7,581 nt of DNA from a bacterium (lineage in GTDB: Bacteria > UBP15 > UBA6099), in contig JAKQBV010000330.1 of the NCBI GenBank assembly GCA_029573925.1, forward strand, positions 1-7,581, written 5' to 3'. Under the pieces are notes generated by a model. It saw nothing but the letters and a program-made list of their open reading frames with translations. It was not told the origin of the DNA and did no database searches. The position numbers and the translations under genes were made by a program. Within the stretch, counting starts at the first letter, position 1, and each line of letters opens with the position of its first letter. This document shows, in pieces, positions 1 to 5,733 of the stretch.

Positions 1-954
1 CAGCAGCACCAGAGACGCCGTCACAGCCACCCCAGCCATCATCCCGCTTCGTCCCGCCCTGATGCTCAGCGGAGCGCCCACCAGAACTAGGATGAAACTC
101 GCTGCCGGGACCGCCGTCTTGAAGTGCAGGTCCGTCTCGAACTGCCTTGTGTCTATCCCGCTTTCCTTATAGAGCGCTATCTTATCCTTCAGTTCCGTTA
201 TGCTCATCTCCTGCGGCGATCTCTGTTCCCCGAATATCTCGTCCATCTCCCTCTCAATATTCAATGAAAGCTCTTCAAAGTCTATCTGGTACTCCAAGTG
301 ACCGGCGGAGTCATAGTTGTGTATCGAGCCGTCGAAAAGCTTCATGTCCTTCTTCGTCCATTTGCCGACCGGGGCGGTTATCGCCCTCGGATGAGGCCCG
401 TCTCCCGTCTCGTACACTGTCACCCCTTCCAGCGTTCCAGCCGCCGGGTCTATCTTGTTGATTATGAAGTGTTTGTTCCCCTTGCCCTTGAAGAAAACAT
501 TCTCCATCGGCTTGCCCGACACGTCGCTGACGAGGAACTCCCGCCACAGCGATATGCTGTGGTTGTTCGACCACGGCACGAGCTTTTGAAGCATCAGGAA
601 TCCCGCGCCGCTCACAAGCGCTCCCATCAGCAGAAGCGGGGCCATCAGCCTGAAAACGCTTATTCCGCTTGTTCTCATCACATCTATCTCGCTGTCCTTC
701 GACATGCGGCTCATCCCCAGCAGCGTCGCGAAAAGCGTTGCCATCGGAAACGCCAGAACCGCGAAAGCGGGCAACTGATAGAATAGTATCCTCATGAATA
801 TCTTGAAGGGAACCTGTTTTTCTATAACGAAGTCCATCATCTCGAAAAGCACAGTGTTTACCATCAAAAAAAGGATGATTAGAGACACGCCGAAGGTGAA
901 GAACGTGAAGAACTCGGACATCAGGTAACGGTCGACAGTTTTAAATAATCTCAT
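1..954 (-). CDS. LptF/LptG-family LPS export permease (3' end beyond left edge)
   Basis: The minus-strand frame is open from an ATG at 954-952 to position 1, giving 318 residues without a stop; the C-terminus lies outside the window. The start MRLFKTVDRYLMSEFF is typical of the YjgP/YjgQ (LptF/LptG) family, the permease subunits of the LptB2FG transporter that moves lipopolysaccharide from the inner membrane towards the cell surface. Visible order: TM1 about residues 18-37, TM2 about 58-80, the cytoplasmic coupling segment SKDSEIDVMRTSGIS (85-99), TM3 about 103-123, a periplasmic beta-rich domain about 130-280, TM4 about 281-298, then GRSGMMAGVAVTASLVLL starting TM5. Family members have six TMs and about 350-390 residues, so roughly 40-60 residues are missing. 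No clear Shine-Dalgarno precedes the ATG (only a GAGAAAAG about 11 nt upstream). Which of LptF or LptG it is cannot be decided here; in Gram-negatives the partner gene is often adjacent, here outside the window. Confidence 0.9.
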   Translation of the reverse strand, partial: MRLFKTVDRYLMSEFFTFFTFGVSLIILFLMVNTVLFEMMDFVIEKQVPFKIFMRILFYQLPAFAVLAFPMATLFATLLGMSRMSKDSEIDVMRTSGISVFRLMAPLLLMGALVSGAGFLMLQKLVPWSNNHSISLWREFLVSDVSGKPMENVFFKGKGNKHFIINKIDPAAGTLEGVTVYETGDGPHPRAITAPVGKWTKKDMKLFDGSIHNYDSAGHLEYQIDFEELSLNIEREMDEIFGEQRSPQEMSITELKDKIALYKESGIDTRQFETDLHFKTAVPAASFILVLVGAPLSIRAGRSGMMAGVAVTASLVLL

Positions 955-962
955 TGCGGCAA

Positions 963-990
963 TTGACTTTTCTCGAAAAAAAACTAACCT
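963..990 (+). promoter_or_regulatory. Candidate sigma70 promoter for tRNA-Leu
   Basis: TTGACT (963-968) is followed after 16 bp by TAACCT (985-990), which keeps the key T, A and final T of a -10 box. The predicted start near 997 would leave a leader of about 27 nt before the tRNA. The stretch downstream of the -10 is very GC-rich, as is usual for growth-controlled stable-RNA promoters. The same -35 hexamer and 16-bp spacing recur at the stronger promoter at 4365-4392. The -10 is weak, so the call is moderate. Confidence 0.45.
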
Positions 991-1001
991 TGTTAGCGTG
1001 C

Positions 1002-1018
1002 GGCGCGCGCGGCGCGCC
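1002..1018 (+). repeat. GC-only inverted repeat in the tRNA leader
   Basis: Arms GGCGCGC (1002-1008) and GCGCGCC (1012-1018) are perfect complements around a 3-nt spacer. It lies between the candidate promoter and the tRNA, and ends 5 bases before the tRNA. It could be part of a GC-rich discriminator/leader or a leader hairpin removed during 5' processing. With such simple sequence it may also be chance. Confidence 0.4.
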
Positions 1019-1023
1019 CCATC

Positions 1024-1109
1024 GCCGAAGTGGCGGAATTGGCAGACGCGCTAGATTCAGGTTCTAGTGTCCAATTGCGGACGTAGGGGTTCAAGTCCCC
1101 TCTTCGGCA
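1024..1109 (+). tRNA. tRNA-Leu, anticodon CAG
   Basis: This is a complete class II cloverleaf of 86 nt that reads CUG codons. The acceptor stem GCCGAAG (1024-1030) pairs with CTTCGGC (1102-1108), with discriminator A at 1109. The anticodon stem CTAGA/TCTAG (1051-1055, 1063-1067) encloses loop TTCAGGT, placing CAG at 1058-1060 with G at position 37. The long variable arm GTCC...GGAC is typical of leucine tRNAs, and the T arm is AGGGG-TTCAAGT-CCCCT. The 3' CCA is not encoded: the bases after the discriminator are CTA, so CCA must be added by the nucleotidyltransferase. It is a single-gene unit with its own terminator just downstream. Confidence 0.97.
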
Positions 1110-1111
1110 CT

Positions 1112-1145
1112 AACCGCGGGAAAACCTCCTGCGGTTTTTTATTTT
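1112..1145 (+). terminator. Rho-independent terminator of tRNA-Leu
   Basis: A 9-bp stem, AACCGCGGG (1112-1120) with CCTGCGGTT (1128-1136), contains one G-U pair and a 7-nt loop. It is followed by a T-rich tail (TTTT A TTTT). It begins 3 bases after the tRNA, consistent with a monocistronic tRNA transcript. Confidence 0.88.
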
Positions 1146-1235
1146 CCCCCATCGTCCGCGCCTCGCCGCCGCCAACTCACATTTTCAGTTCAATTCCCCG
1201 AAAAATCAATATAAACGGAGCGTTAGCGCCGGGAA

Positions 1236-1261
1236 GGGGAAACTTTTGAAAAAGTTTTCCC
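1236..1261. repeat. 12-bp hairpin (GAAACTTTT-type inverted repeat)
   Basis: The arm GGGGAAACTTTT (1236-1247) pairs with AAAAGTTTTCCC (1250-1261), with one G-U pair and only two unpaired bases; in practice the loop would open wider. A degenerate relative sharing GAAACTTTT and CAAAAG lies at 1622-1648. There is no T-run after the hairpin on either strand, so it does not look like a standard terminator. Confidence 0.55.
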
Positions 1262-1433
1262 TAAAAATCCCTTTCTAAATCTTTCATGCCGGAGCCCAAG
1301 TCGGAGCTTTGCCTCCGCTTTCGGCGCATATCGTGAGAATAGATGTTGGGAAAGAGTTTTCAGCGGAATCTGTTTACAAATGATTTCCTGATTGCCACTA
1401 AAACTCAGATAGTGAAATTGCGTAAATTTGAAC

Positions 1434-1457
1434 TGCGGCGATTCATGAATTGCCGCA
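1434..1457. repeat. 24-bp near-perfect palindrome
   Basis: Arms TGCGGC (1434-1439) and GCCGCA (1452-1457) flank a perfectly self-complementary core, ATTCATGAAT (1441-1450). The only imperfection is the G/T pair at 1440 and 1451. The uninterrupted symmetry suits a dimeric protein-binding site or a cruciform better than an RNA hairpin, which would need a loop. It sits about 340 bases upstream of the 1799 gene and far from the tRNA. Confidence 0.65.
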
Positions 1458-1798
1458 CTCCAAATTAAACGAACTAAAAACCTTTTTACAAAAGCCATAT
1501 ATTTACTGTCAGAACTATCTGATTTTCAGAGATACTCAGGAATGATTTCACATGGGGCGTCGGGATGGAAGCGCGTCAGCGATTCGCTCCCGACTACCAT
1601 TGAAAGGTTTTGGAGCGATTCAAAGAGAAACTTTTCAAAAGATTCTTTCCGTTTTTCGTTTTCTGCTATTCTTTTCCCTTGTTTCATTTTTCATCTTTTC
1701 TATTATCTCCACTGCTCGGATGGATGAAATGTTTCCGGCGGGGACTGAACACGAGTAAAGAAATATTATAGAATTACCGAACGCGGAAAGGAAAAGAC

Positions 1799-3250
1799 AT
1801 GAGAGTGGAAACCCGTGCGGCGCTGTTCACGATAGGAGCGATGCGTCCGGGCGTGTTCTATGAGTTGCTTGACGGCGGAAGGCTGCCGAACATCAAAAGG
1901 ATATTCGGCAGCGCGGTCAGGGCGGAACTGGCGGCGGCTGTGTTTCCGTCCGTGGCGGCGTCGTGTCACGCTGCGCTGGCTACGGGAGCTATGCCCGGAA
2001 GAAACCTGATAACGGGAGGCGGGCGGTTCGACAGGCACGGAAAGATGCCTGCGCACAGAGAATACGCGATGACGGAGCCGTGGCGGGGCGCGGCGGGGCG
2101 GTTGGGGCTTCCGGCGCTGCCGAAGACGGGGGACGGGCCGGCGCTGGATAAGGACATAAGCGGCGGAACGGCGACAATATTCGAGGCGTTGAAGACGCGC
2201 GCTGCGAGGTCGGCGGCGGTATGGACGCCGGTGGGGCGCGGGGCGGATGAGCACATAACGGCGAGCGCGCTGGAGATAGCTCTAGCGTCGGCGGGGGGGA
2301 AAGGAGGCCGGGCGGCGTTTGACCGAGCGGCGGCGCGCAAGGCCGCGAAGTTCATAGCCGATACTAGGCGGTTGCACAGGATGGTTCAGGTGAATTTCGC
2401 CGGCGCGTTCCCGAGAAGCGCGGACACGGCGGAGGACGAGGAGCGCGAGTATGTTTCAGGCGTTCTGGACGCGTGTTTCGGAAGGACGCTCGACGCGCTC
2501 GCCCGGAGGCATCCGCTACAGGAGTTCCATTTTGCGTTGTGCGCGGCGCGCGGAGGCAGGCACGCTCCCGCTCCGCCGGAACGCGTGGTGTCCCGCGCGG
2601 CGATGCGGAGAATCCTTTCCTACGCCGGGTATTCGATATACAACCCCGCCGAGTCGGACAATCCGAAGAGGCGTTCGGCGGTGGCATTCATACATTCAGG
2701 CTCGTATCACCTGCACTTGAGGAACAGGGCGACTGGAAAATGGCATAGTCCGCCGCTTTTCGAGGAAGATTTGATGGCGGCGGCGGACGCGTTTTTCGGG
2801 GCGTCGGCGAGCGGCGCGGGCGGTTCTGTTCCCGGATGGCTGGATTTGGTTCTGGTTAAAAACGTTGAGATGGGCGAGTACGTGGTTTATGACGGCGTTC
2901 TGGCGGAGTCGCCGCAAGAATTCTTTTTGCGTGGCGGGAATGAAATCAAGTACCCCGGAGCGCGCAAGAGACTGAAAGGATTTTTCTGCAAGCACAGCCC
3001 GGATGTGGTATTGCTCGCGAACAGGGAGAGGGGGTTCTGCTTCGAGGTGGAAAACGGCGCGCGCGGAGGCGGCGGCCTGTGCGCGGAAGACTCGCTTGTG
3101 CCGCTCCTTTTCTCAGGCCCCGGAGTGGAATCCGGGATGATACGCGGCCTGTGCTCGATTATCGACGCCGCGCCGACGGTCGCCGCTCTGTTTGATGTTT
3201 CTATGACCACCGCCGACGGGCGGATACTTCCTCTGTTCAAACAATGCTGA
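1799..3250 (+). CDS. Alkaline-phosphatase-superfamily (type I phosphodiesterase-like) protein, probably catalytically degenerate
   Basis: This 483-aa protein has no signal peptide and is probably cytoplasmic. The ATG at 1799 follows AAGGA (1788-1792) by 6 nt. The fold is suggested by family landmarks: AMRPGVFYELLDGGRLPNIKR (14-34, compare 'DGMRPD...GRLPxLxR'), FPSVAASCHAALATGAMPGR (49-68, compare 'FPSVTxxxHAALxTGxxPGxHG'), TATIFEAL (124-131), EYVSGVLDACFGRTLDAL (218-235), and near the C-terminus VPLLFSGPG then DAAPTVAALFDV (434-467). Active members carry Asp in 'DG', a Thr nucleophile in 'PSVT', a 'SDHG' motif and a late His. Here these positions read G13, A53, AARG (249-252) and GGG (about 423-425), so metal binding and catalysis are doubtful. 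A possible D209 is the only candidate ligand kept. It stands alone on this strand and converges with the gene ending at 3269, 18 bases away, with no terminator visible between them. The fold assignment is by eye and moderately sure; any substrate is unknown. Confidence 0.8.
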   Translation: MRVETRAALFTIGAMRPGVFYELLDGGRLPNIKRIFGSAVRAELAAAVFPSVAASCHAALATGAMPGRNLITGGGRFDRHGKMPAHREYAMTEPWRGAAGRLGLPALPKTGDGPALDKDISGGTATIFEALKTRAARSAAVWTPVGRGADEHITASALEIALASAGGKGGRAAFDRAAARKAAKFIADTRRLHRMVQVNFAGAFPRSADTAEDEEREYVSGVLDACFGRTLDALARRHPLQEFHFALCAARGGRHAPAPPERVVSRAAMRRILSYAGYSIYNPAESDNPKRRSAVAFIHSGSYHLHLRNRATGKWHSPPLFEEDLMAAADAFFGASASGAGGSVPGWLDLVLVKNVEMGEYVVYDGVLAESPQEFFLRGGNEIKYPGARKRLKGFFCKHSPDVVLLANRERGFCFEVENGARGGGGLCAEDSLVPLLFSGPGVESGMIRGLCSIIDAAPTVAALFDVSMTTADGRILPLFKQC

Positions 3251-3268
3251 ACCCTTGTTAAATGCGGA

Positions 3269-4336
3269 TTATTCTTCTTCCGATTCCTCGTCTTCCGATT
3301 CTTCTGCGGGGGCGGGGAATAGTTCCTCGAACTGTTCGCGGGATACTTCTCCGGCATTTTTAAGAGTTCCGTTGAGGGTCAGGTTGACTTTTGCTTCCGG
3401 CTCCCATTTCTCCTTCGAGCCGTCTGGTTTTGTGAAGTTGATTTTGGCTCCGCCTTTGACGGTGACTTTGGAGTCGGCGCTCATGTCCTCAATCGTTCCT
3501 GAATCAATCGCCAGAGACATTCCTCCTGCGACTTCCCATTTCATCTTGAGGTCGATTTTGCCGATAGACATCACGTCGTCGCCCATCGGGATTTCGGGGA
3601 TCATGGAAAGGAAGTTGTTGAGAAATCCGGCGTCGTAGTCGCCAGTGGAGGCGAACTCCATGACGGCCACGCCGTTGTCGACGGATATGAGTTTGTATCT
3701 CATTTCGAGGATGGGGAAAATCGGCATCGGCATATCGTCCTGAGCGACCTTCTGCACCCAAGTGTCGCCGACGGCGACCGGGTCTTTGGGAAGGATGGGG
3801 GGGATGAGGCCGGTGATGATAGGCAGGATGGTGTCGAGGCTGGTGAGGTCCATGCCGGAATTGCCCATGCCGGGCATCATGCCGCCGAGCATGTTGCCCA
3901 TGCCGTCGGGCATGCTGAGGTTGCGGACTTCGACGTTGTTGATTCCGCCCTGCGGGCTGATGTCGAGGAGGAGTTCAGGGGCTGCGCCGGCGCCGATGCC
4001 GCCGATGTCCGGCAGTTGCAGCGACCCGCCGAGTATCATGTTCTTTATCATCGCCTTGGCGAGGAACACCGTGCCTTCGTCGTAAGCGTCCTGAGTGTCC
4101 ATGTACGCGTCTAGGTTTATCTTGACGGCGAGGTTTTCGCCCGACATCTTCGCGTTGGGCATCGGAAGGCCGACGAGGTCGAAGGAGAGCGCGCCGCCGA
4201 CGGACGCCTCGTATTTTGTTATGACTCCGGGAGTTCCCTTAATCTTCAGTTCATAAGTCTGTTGCGCGAGCGCCTGCGAGCATACCGCCGCCGCGGCGAG
4301 CGCCGCGAAAACCGCTGTTATCCTTGACAGTTTCAT
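3269..4336 (-). CDS. Exported protein of unknown function with Met/Gly-rich loop and acidic tail
   Basis: The protein has 355 residues. The ATG at 4336 is preceded by AGGGGG (4350-4345) with 8 nt spacing. Residues 1-24 form a Sec signal peptide (KLSR, hydrophobic core, cleavage after ALA before QQTYEL). The mature part looks beta-rich. It holds a Gly/Met-rich stretch at 142-162 (7 Met of 21 residues) and the segment LPKDPVAVGDTW (182-193). A similar 'PV-x-x-GDTW' phrase occurs in secreted proteins of unknown function in several bacterial groups (recalled, not searched). The C-terminus (about 345-355) is a run of Glu, Ser and Asp, encoded by near-repeats of TCTTCCGATTC. No catalytic motif is recognised. 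It lies 88 bases downstream of the alpha/beta hydrolase gene on the same strand but has its own promoter (4365-4392). A periplasmic or cell-surface location is inferred; the function is unknown. Confidence 0.88.
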   Translation of the reverse strand: MKLSRITAVFAALAAAAVCSQALAQQTYELKIKGTPGVITKYEASVGGALSFDLVGLPMPNAKMSGENLAVKINLDAYMDTQDAYDEGTVFLAKAMIKNMILGGSLQLPDIGGIGAGAAPELLLDISPQGGINNVEVRNLSMPDGMGNMLGGMMPGMGNSGMDLTSLDTILPIITGLIPPILPKDPVAVGDTWVQKVAQDDMPMPIFPILEMRYKLISVDNGVAVMEFASTGDYDAGFLNNFLSMIPEIPMGDDVMSIGKIDLKMKWEVAGGMSLAIDSGTIEDMSADSKVTVKGGAKINFTKPDGSKEKWEPEAKVNLTLNGTLKNAGEVSREQFEELFPAPAEESEDEESEEE

Positions 4337-4364
4337 TGCGCGTTCCCCCTAGTGGTTTGGTCTG

Positions 4365-4392
4365 ATTATACCCGCTCCCCCGCTCAAGTCAA
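4365..4392 (-). promoter_or_regulatory. Strong sigma70-type promoter for the 4336-3269 gene
   Basis: On the minus strand, TTGACT (4392-4387) is followed after 16 bp by a perfect TATAAT (4370-4365). The predicted start near 4358 gives a leader of about 20 nt that includes the AGGGGG ribosome binding site. It lies in the 88-bp gap behind the hydrolase gene, so the exported protein can be expressed independently of it. Confidence 0.78.
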
Positions 4393-4424
4393 TTATCGAA
4401 GCGCCTCGCGGGGACGCCGGCCCT

Positions 4425-5447
4425 CTACAGCGATTTTTTAAACCATTTCAGGCTGTCCACCGCCACTTTGTCCAGAGGCAGAATGTGGTCTGAGTCGTAC
4501 CAAACGACGCCTTTGCGGGGCGTGTCGATCAGCTTGTGAAGAGCCTCCATCGCCGGAACGCTGATGGTGGTGTCGTTCTTTCCGTTCATCAGCATCACCG
4601 CCCTGTCGCTCAGCATGGGAGCGAAAACGCCGGGATCGACGAACTTGAACATGTCGACGAACTGCTCCGGAGACATGTTGTTTGTTTCCATATATTTTCT
4701 GATTTCCTGCATATCGCCGTAATCAGAATGGCGGAACATGAGAGAGAAGTCCGCGCCGCCGTCTGCGAGCAGGATGGATTTGATTCTGGGGTCGAGAGAG
4801 GTGGCGGCTGTTCCGGTGAGGGCGCCCATGCTTATGCCCATGTAGCCGAGGCGTCCGGGGTCGATTCCTTTCCAAGAGGCCAGAACGTCGAAGCCGCGCA
4901 GGATGTCCCGAATCTGTTCCTGCATGTGTTTTGCGCTGAGAGCCGGGTCGTCCATCAGGATGTCCTTGCCTTTTTCCGCGCGGTCTCCCCTGTAGACGCC
5001 GTCAATCGCCATGATGGCGATGCCGTGGCCCGTCCACGGAGCGAAAACGTCCGCGAGGCTTTTGTCCGACACGTGGAAGTGCATGAAGAAGACGGCGGGC
5101 AAAGCGCCTTCGACGGTCGAGCGCGCCGGGTTCATCGGCCCGATGTGCGGCTTGGGCATAATCAGCGACGCCGGCACTCTGCCCCCGTTCGGGCTGTCGT
5201 ACGAGAAACTTATCTTCACGCAAGACGGCAGGAACTCGGCTTCCTTCTCGATGACGACATTGAGGGGAGCGCTCCGGTCGAATTCGTAAGCGGCCCGGAT
5301 TTCGGCCATATCGACTTCGATCTCGGTTCCCAGCCCTGCGGACGTCATTTTCAGAATCCGGTCTTCGGCCCGCGCGGGCGACACAGCCGTCCATGCCGCA
5401 AGAGCAAGAGCCGCCGCCCAAATCAACGCAATCCTAGATATCTTCAT
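4425..5447 (-). CDS. Secreted alpha/beta hydrolase (dienelactone hydrolase/acetyl-esterase-like)
   Basis: The protein has 340 residues and starts at the ATG at 5447, where GGAGGAA (5462-5456) lies 8 nt upstream and a Sec signal peptide begins (1-27, cleavage after ARA before EDR). An in-frame extension to 5744 exists, but it would bury the signal peptide behind 99 unlikely residues. The catalytic triad is readable: nucleophile Ser206 in GISMG (204-208), Asp292 in NGKND, and His321 in DSDH. Upstream of these is a strand-turn PAVFFMHFHVSD (117-128), where relatives often have 'HGG', and AIDGVYRGDR (147-156). Length and order fit single-domain esterases of the dienelactone hydrolase/acetyl xylan esterase group, which hydrolyse ester bonds, often in polysaccharide or xenobiotic breakdown. 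The true substrate cannot be told. It acts outside the cytoplasm. There is no terminator before the next gene on the strand, so some read-through into it is likely. Confidence 0.9.
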   Translation of the reverse strand: MKISRIALIWAAALALAAWTAVSPARAEDRILKMTSAGLGTEIEVDMAEIRAAYEFDRSAPLNVVIEKEAEFLPSCVKISFSYDSPNGGRVPASLIMPKPHIGPMNPARSTVEGALPAVFFMHFHVSDKSLADVFAPWTGHGIAIMAIDGVYRGDRAEKGKDILMDDPALSAKHMQEQIRDILRGFDVLASWKGIDPGRLGYMGISMGALTGTAATSLDPRIKSILLADGGADFSLMFRHSDYGDMQEIRKYMETNNMSPEQFVDMFKFVDPGVFAPMLSDRAVMLMNGKNDTTISVPAMEALHKLIDTPRKGVVWYDSDHILPLDKVAVDSLKWFKKSL

Positions 5448-5455
5448 ATCACAAC

Positions 5456-5462
5456 TTCCTCC
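5456..5462 (-). promoter_or_regulatory. Ribosome binding site fixing the hydrolase start
   Basis: GGAGGAA on the minus strand, 8 nt before the ATG at 5447, is a near-ideal Shine-Dalgarno. It decides for this start over the upstream in-frame ATG at 5744. Confidence 0.85.
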
Positions 5463-5491
5463 GCGCTTTTTTTTCGCCGTCAGTTTACCAG

Positions 5492-5513
5492 AATCCAATT
5501 TAAAAATCCAATT
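5492..5513. repeat. Direct repeat AATCCAATT in the divergent intergenic region
   Basis: The 9-mer AATCCAATT occurs at 5492-5500 and 5505-5513, a period of 13 bp, about 45-65 bases upstream of the hydrolase start. On the minus strand the distal copy includes TTGGAT (5511-5506), which with TAACT-like TAAACT (5487-5482) after 18 bp could be a weak promoter for the hydrolase gene. The repeats could equally be regulator contacts or chance in AT-rich sequence. Confidence 0.4.
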
Positions 5514-5607
5514 CCCGGAGCGGAGAGTAAAGGCGAGAGGTGGAAAAGGAGCGGGTCGTTTTTTTCGGGTTGAAGCGAAGAGCGTGTATCCGTTAAAATG
5601 ATGTAAA

Positions 5608-5627
5608 TCGGATTTTTTGAAATCCGA
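5608..5627. repeat. 8-bp perfect inverted repeat between divergent genes
   Basis: TCGGATTT (5608-5615) pairs with AAATCCGA (5620-5627) around the 4-nt loop TTTG. No T-run follows on either strand. Its place in the 286-bp region between the divergent hydrolase and 5734 genes makes an operator or leader hairpin more likely than a terminator. The rest of 5448-5733 holds GC-rich imperfect repeats (CGGCGGA-like, about 5650-5675) and no gene. Confidence 0.5.
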
Positions 5628-5733
5628 GTCTGACGCGAAATTCTGCGCAACGGCGGAACGCGGCGGAGCGGCGGGGTGTAAGCGCGGCTCCGGGGAAGGC
5701 ATTATTGGCTGAAGATTTATTGCAGGAGCGGAC

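Larger units (their letters stand above)
1146..1798. other. Gene-poor, partly AT-rich intergenic region with inverted repeats
   Basis: No coding region is convincing in these 650 bases. Open frames are short (91 aa on the minus strand at 1498-1223; 61 and 68 aa on the plus strand near 1542-1758), have low-complexity or repeat-like translations, and lack good ribosome binding sites. About 1340-1540 is clearly more AT-rich than the flanking genes. Structures seen are a 12-bp hairpin at 1236-1261, CGGAG/CTCCG around 1311-1326, a 24-bp near-palindrome at 1434-1457, a 9-bp inverted pair TCAGATAGT (1405-1413)/ACTATCTGA (1514-1522), and an imperfect hairpin at 1622-1648. A pyrimidine-rich stretch covers about 1640-1715. 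TATTAT at 1764-1769 could be a -10 box for the downstream gene, but no good -35 is visible. A small RNA or decayed sequence is possible but unproven. Confidence 0.6.

Noticed and set aside
147..786. Plus-strand and alternate-frame ORFs over the left edge
   Set aside because: They are shadows of the LptF/LptG-family permease, whose full minus frame is open across 318 codons with recognisable membrane segments.
1223..1498. 91-aa minus-strand frame
   Set aside because: It has no clear ribosome binding site, runs through the palindrome and the hairpin, and its C-terminus is simply the hairpin translated. Kept only as intergenic sequence.
1542..1758. 61- and 68-aa plus-strand frames with a hydrophobic segment
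   Set aside because: The Phe/Leu/Ser-rich stretch comes from a pyrimidine-rich tract, and no ribosome binding site precedes either ATG.
1024..1800. Integrated element using the tRNA-Leu gene as attachment site
   Set aside because: No repeat of the tRNA 3' end was found downstream, no integrase is present, and an intact terminator follows the tRNA.
4536..5573. 345-aa open frame on the plus strand
   Set aside because: It lies wholly antisense over the hydrolase gene. The translation is rich in His, Arg, Val and Glu without family features, while the minus-strand frame has a signal peptide, a strong ribosome binding site and a catalytic triad.
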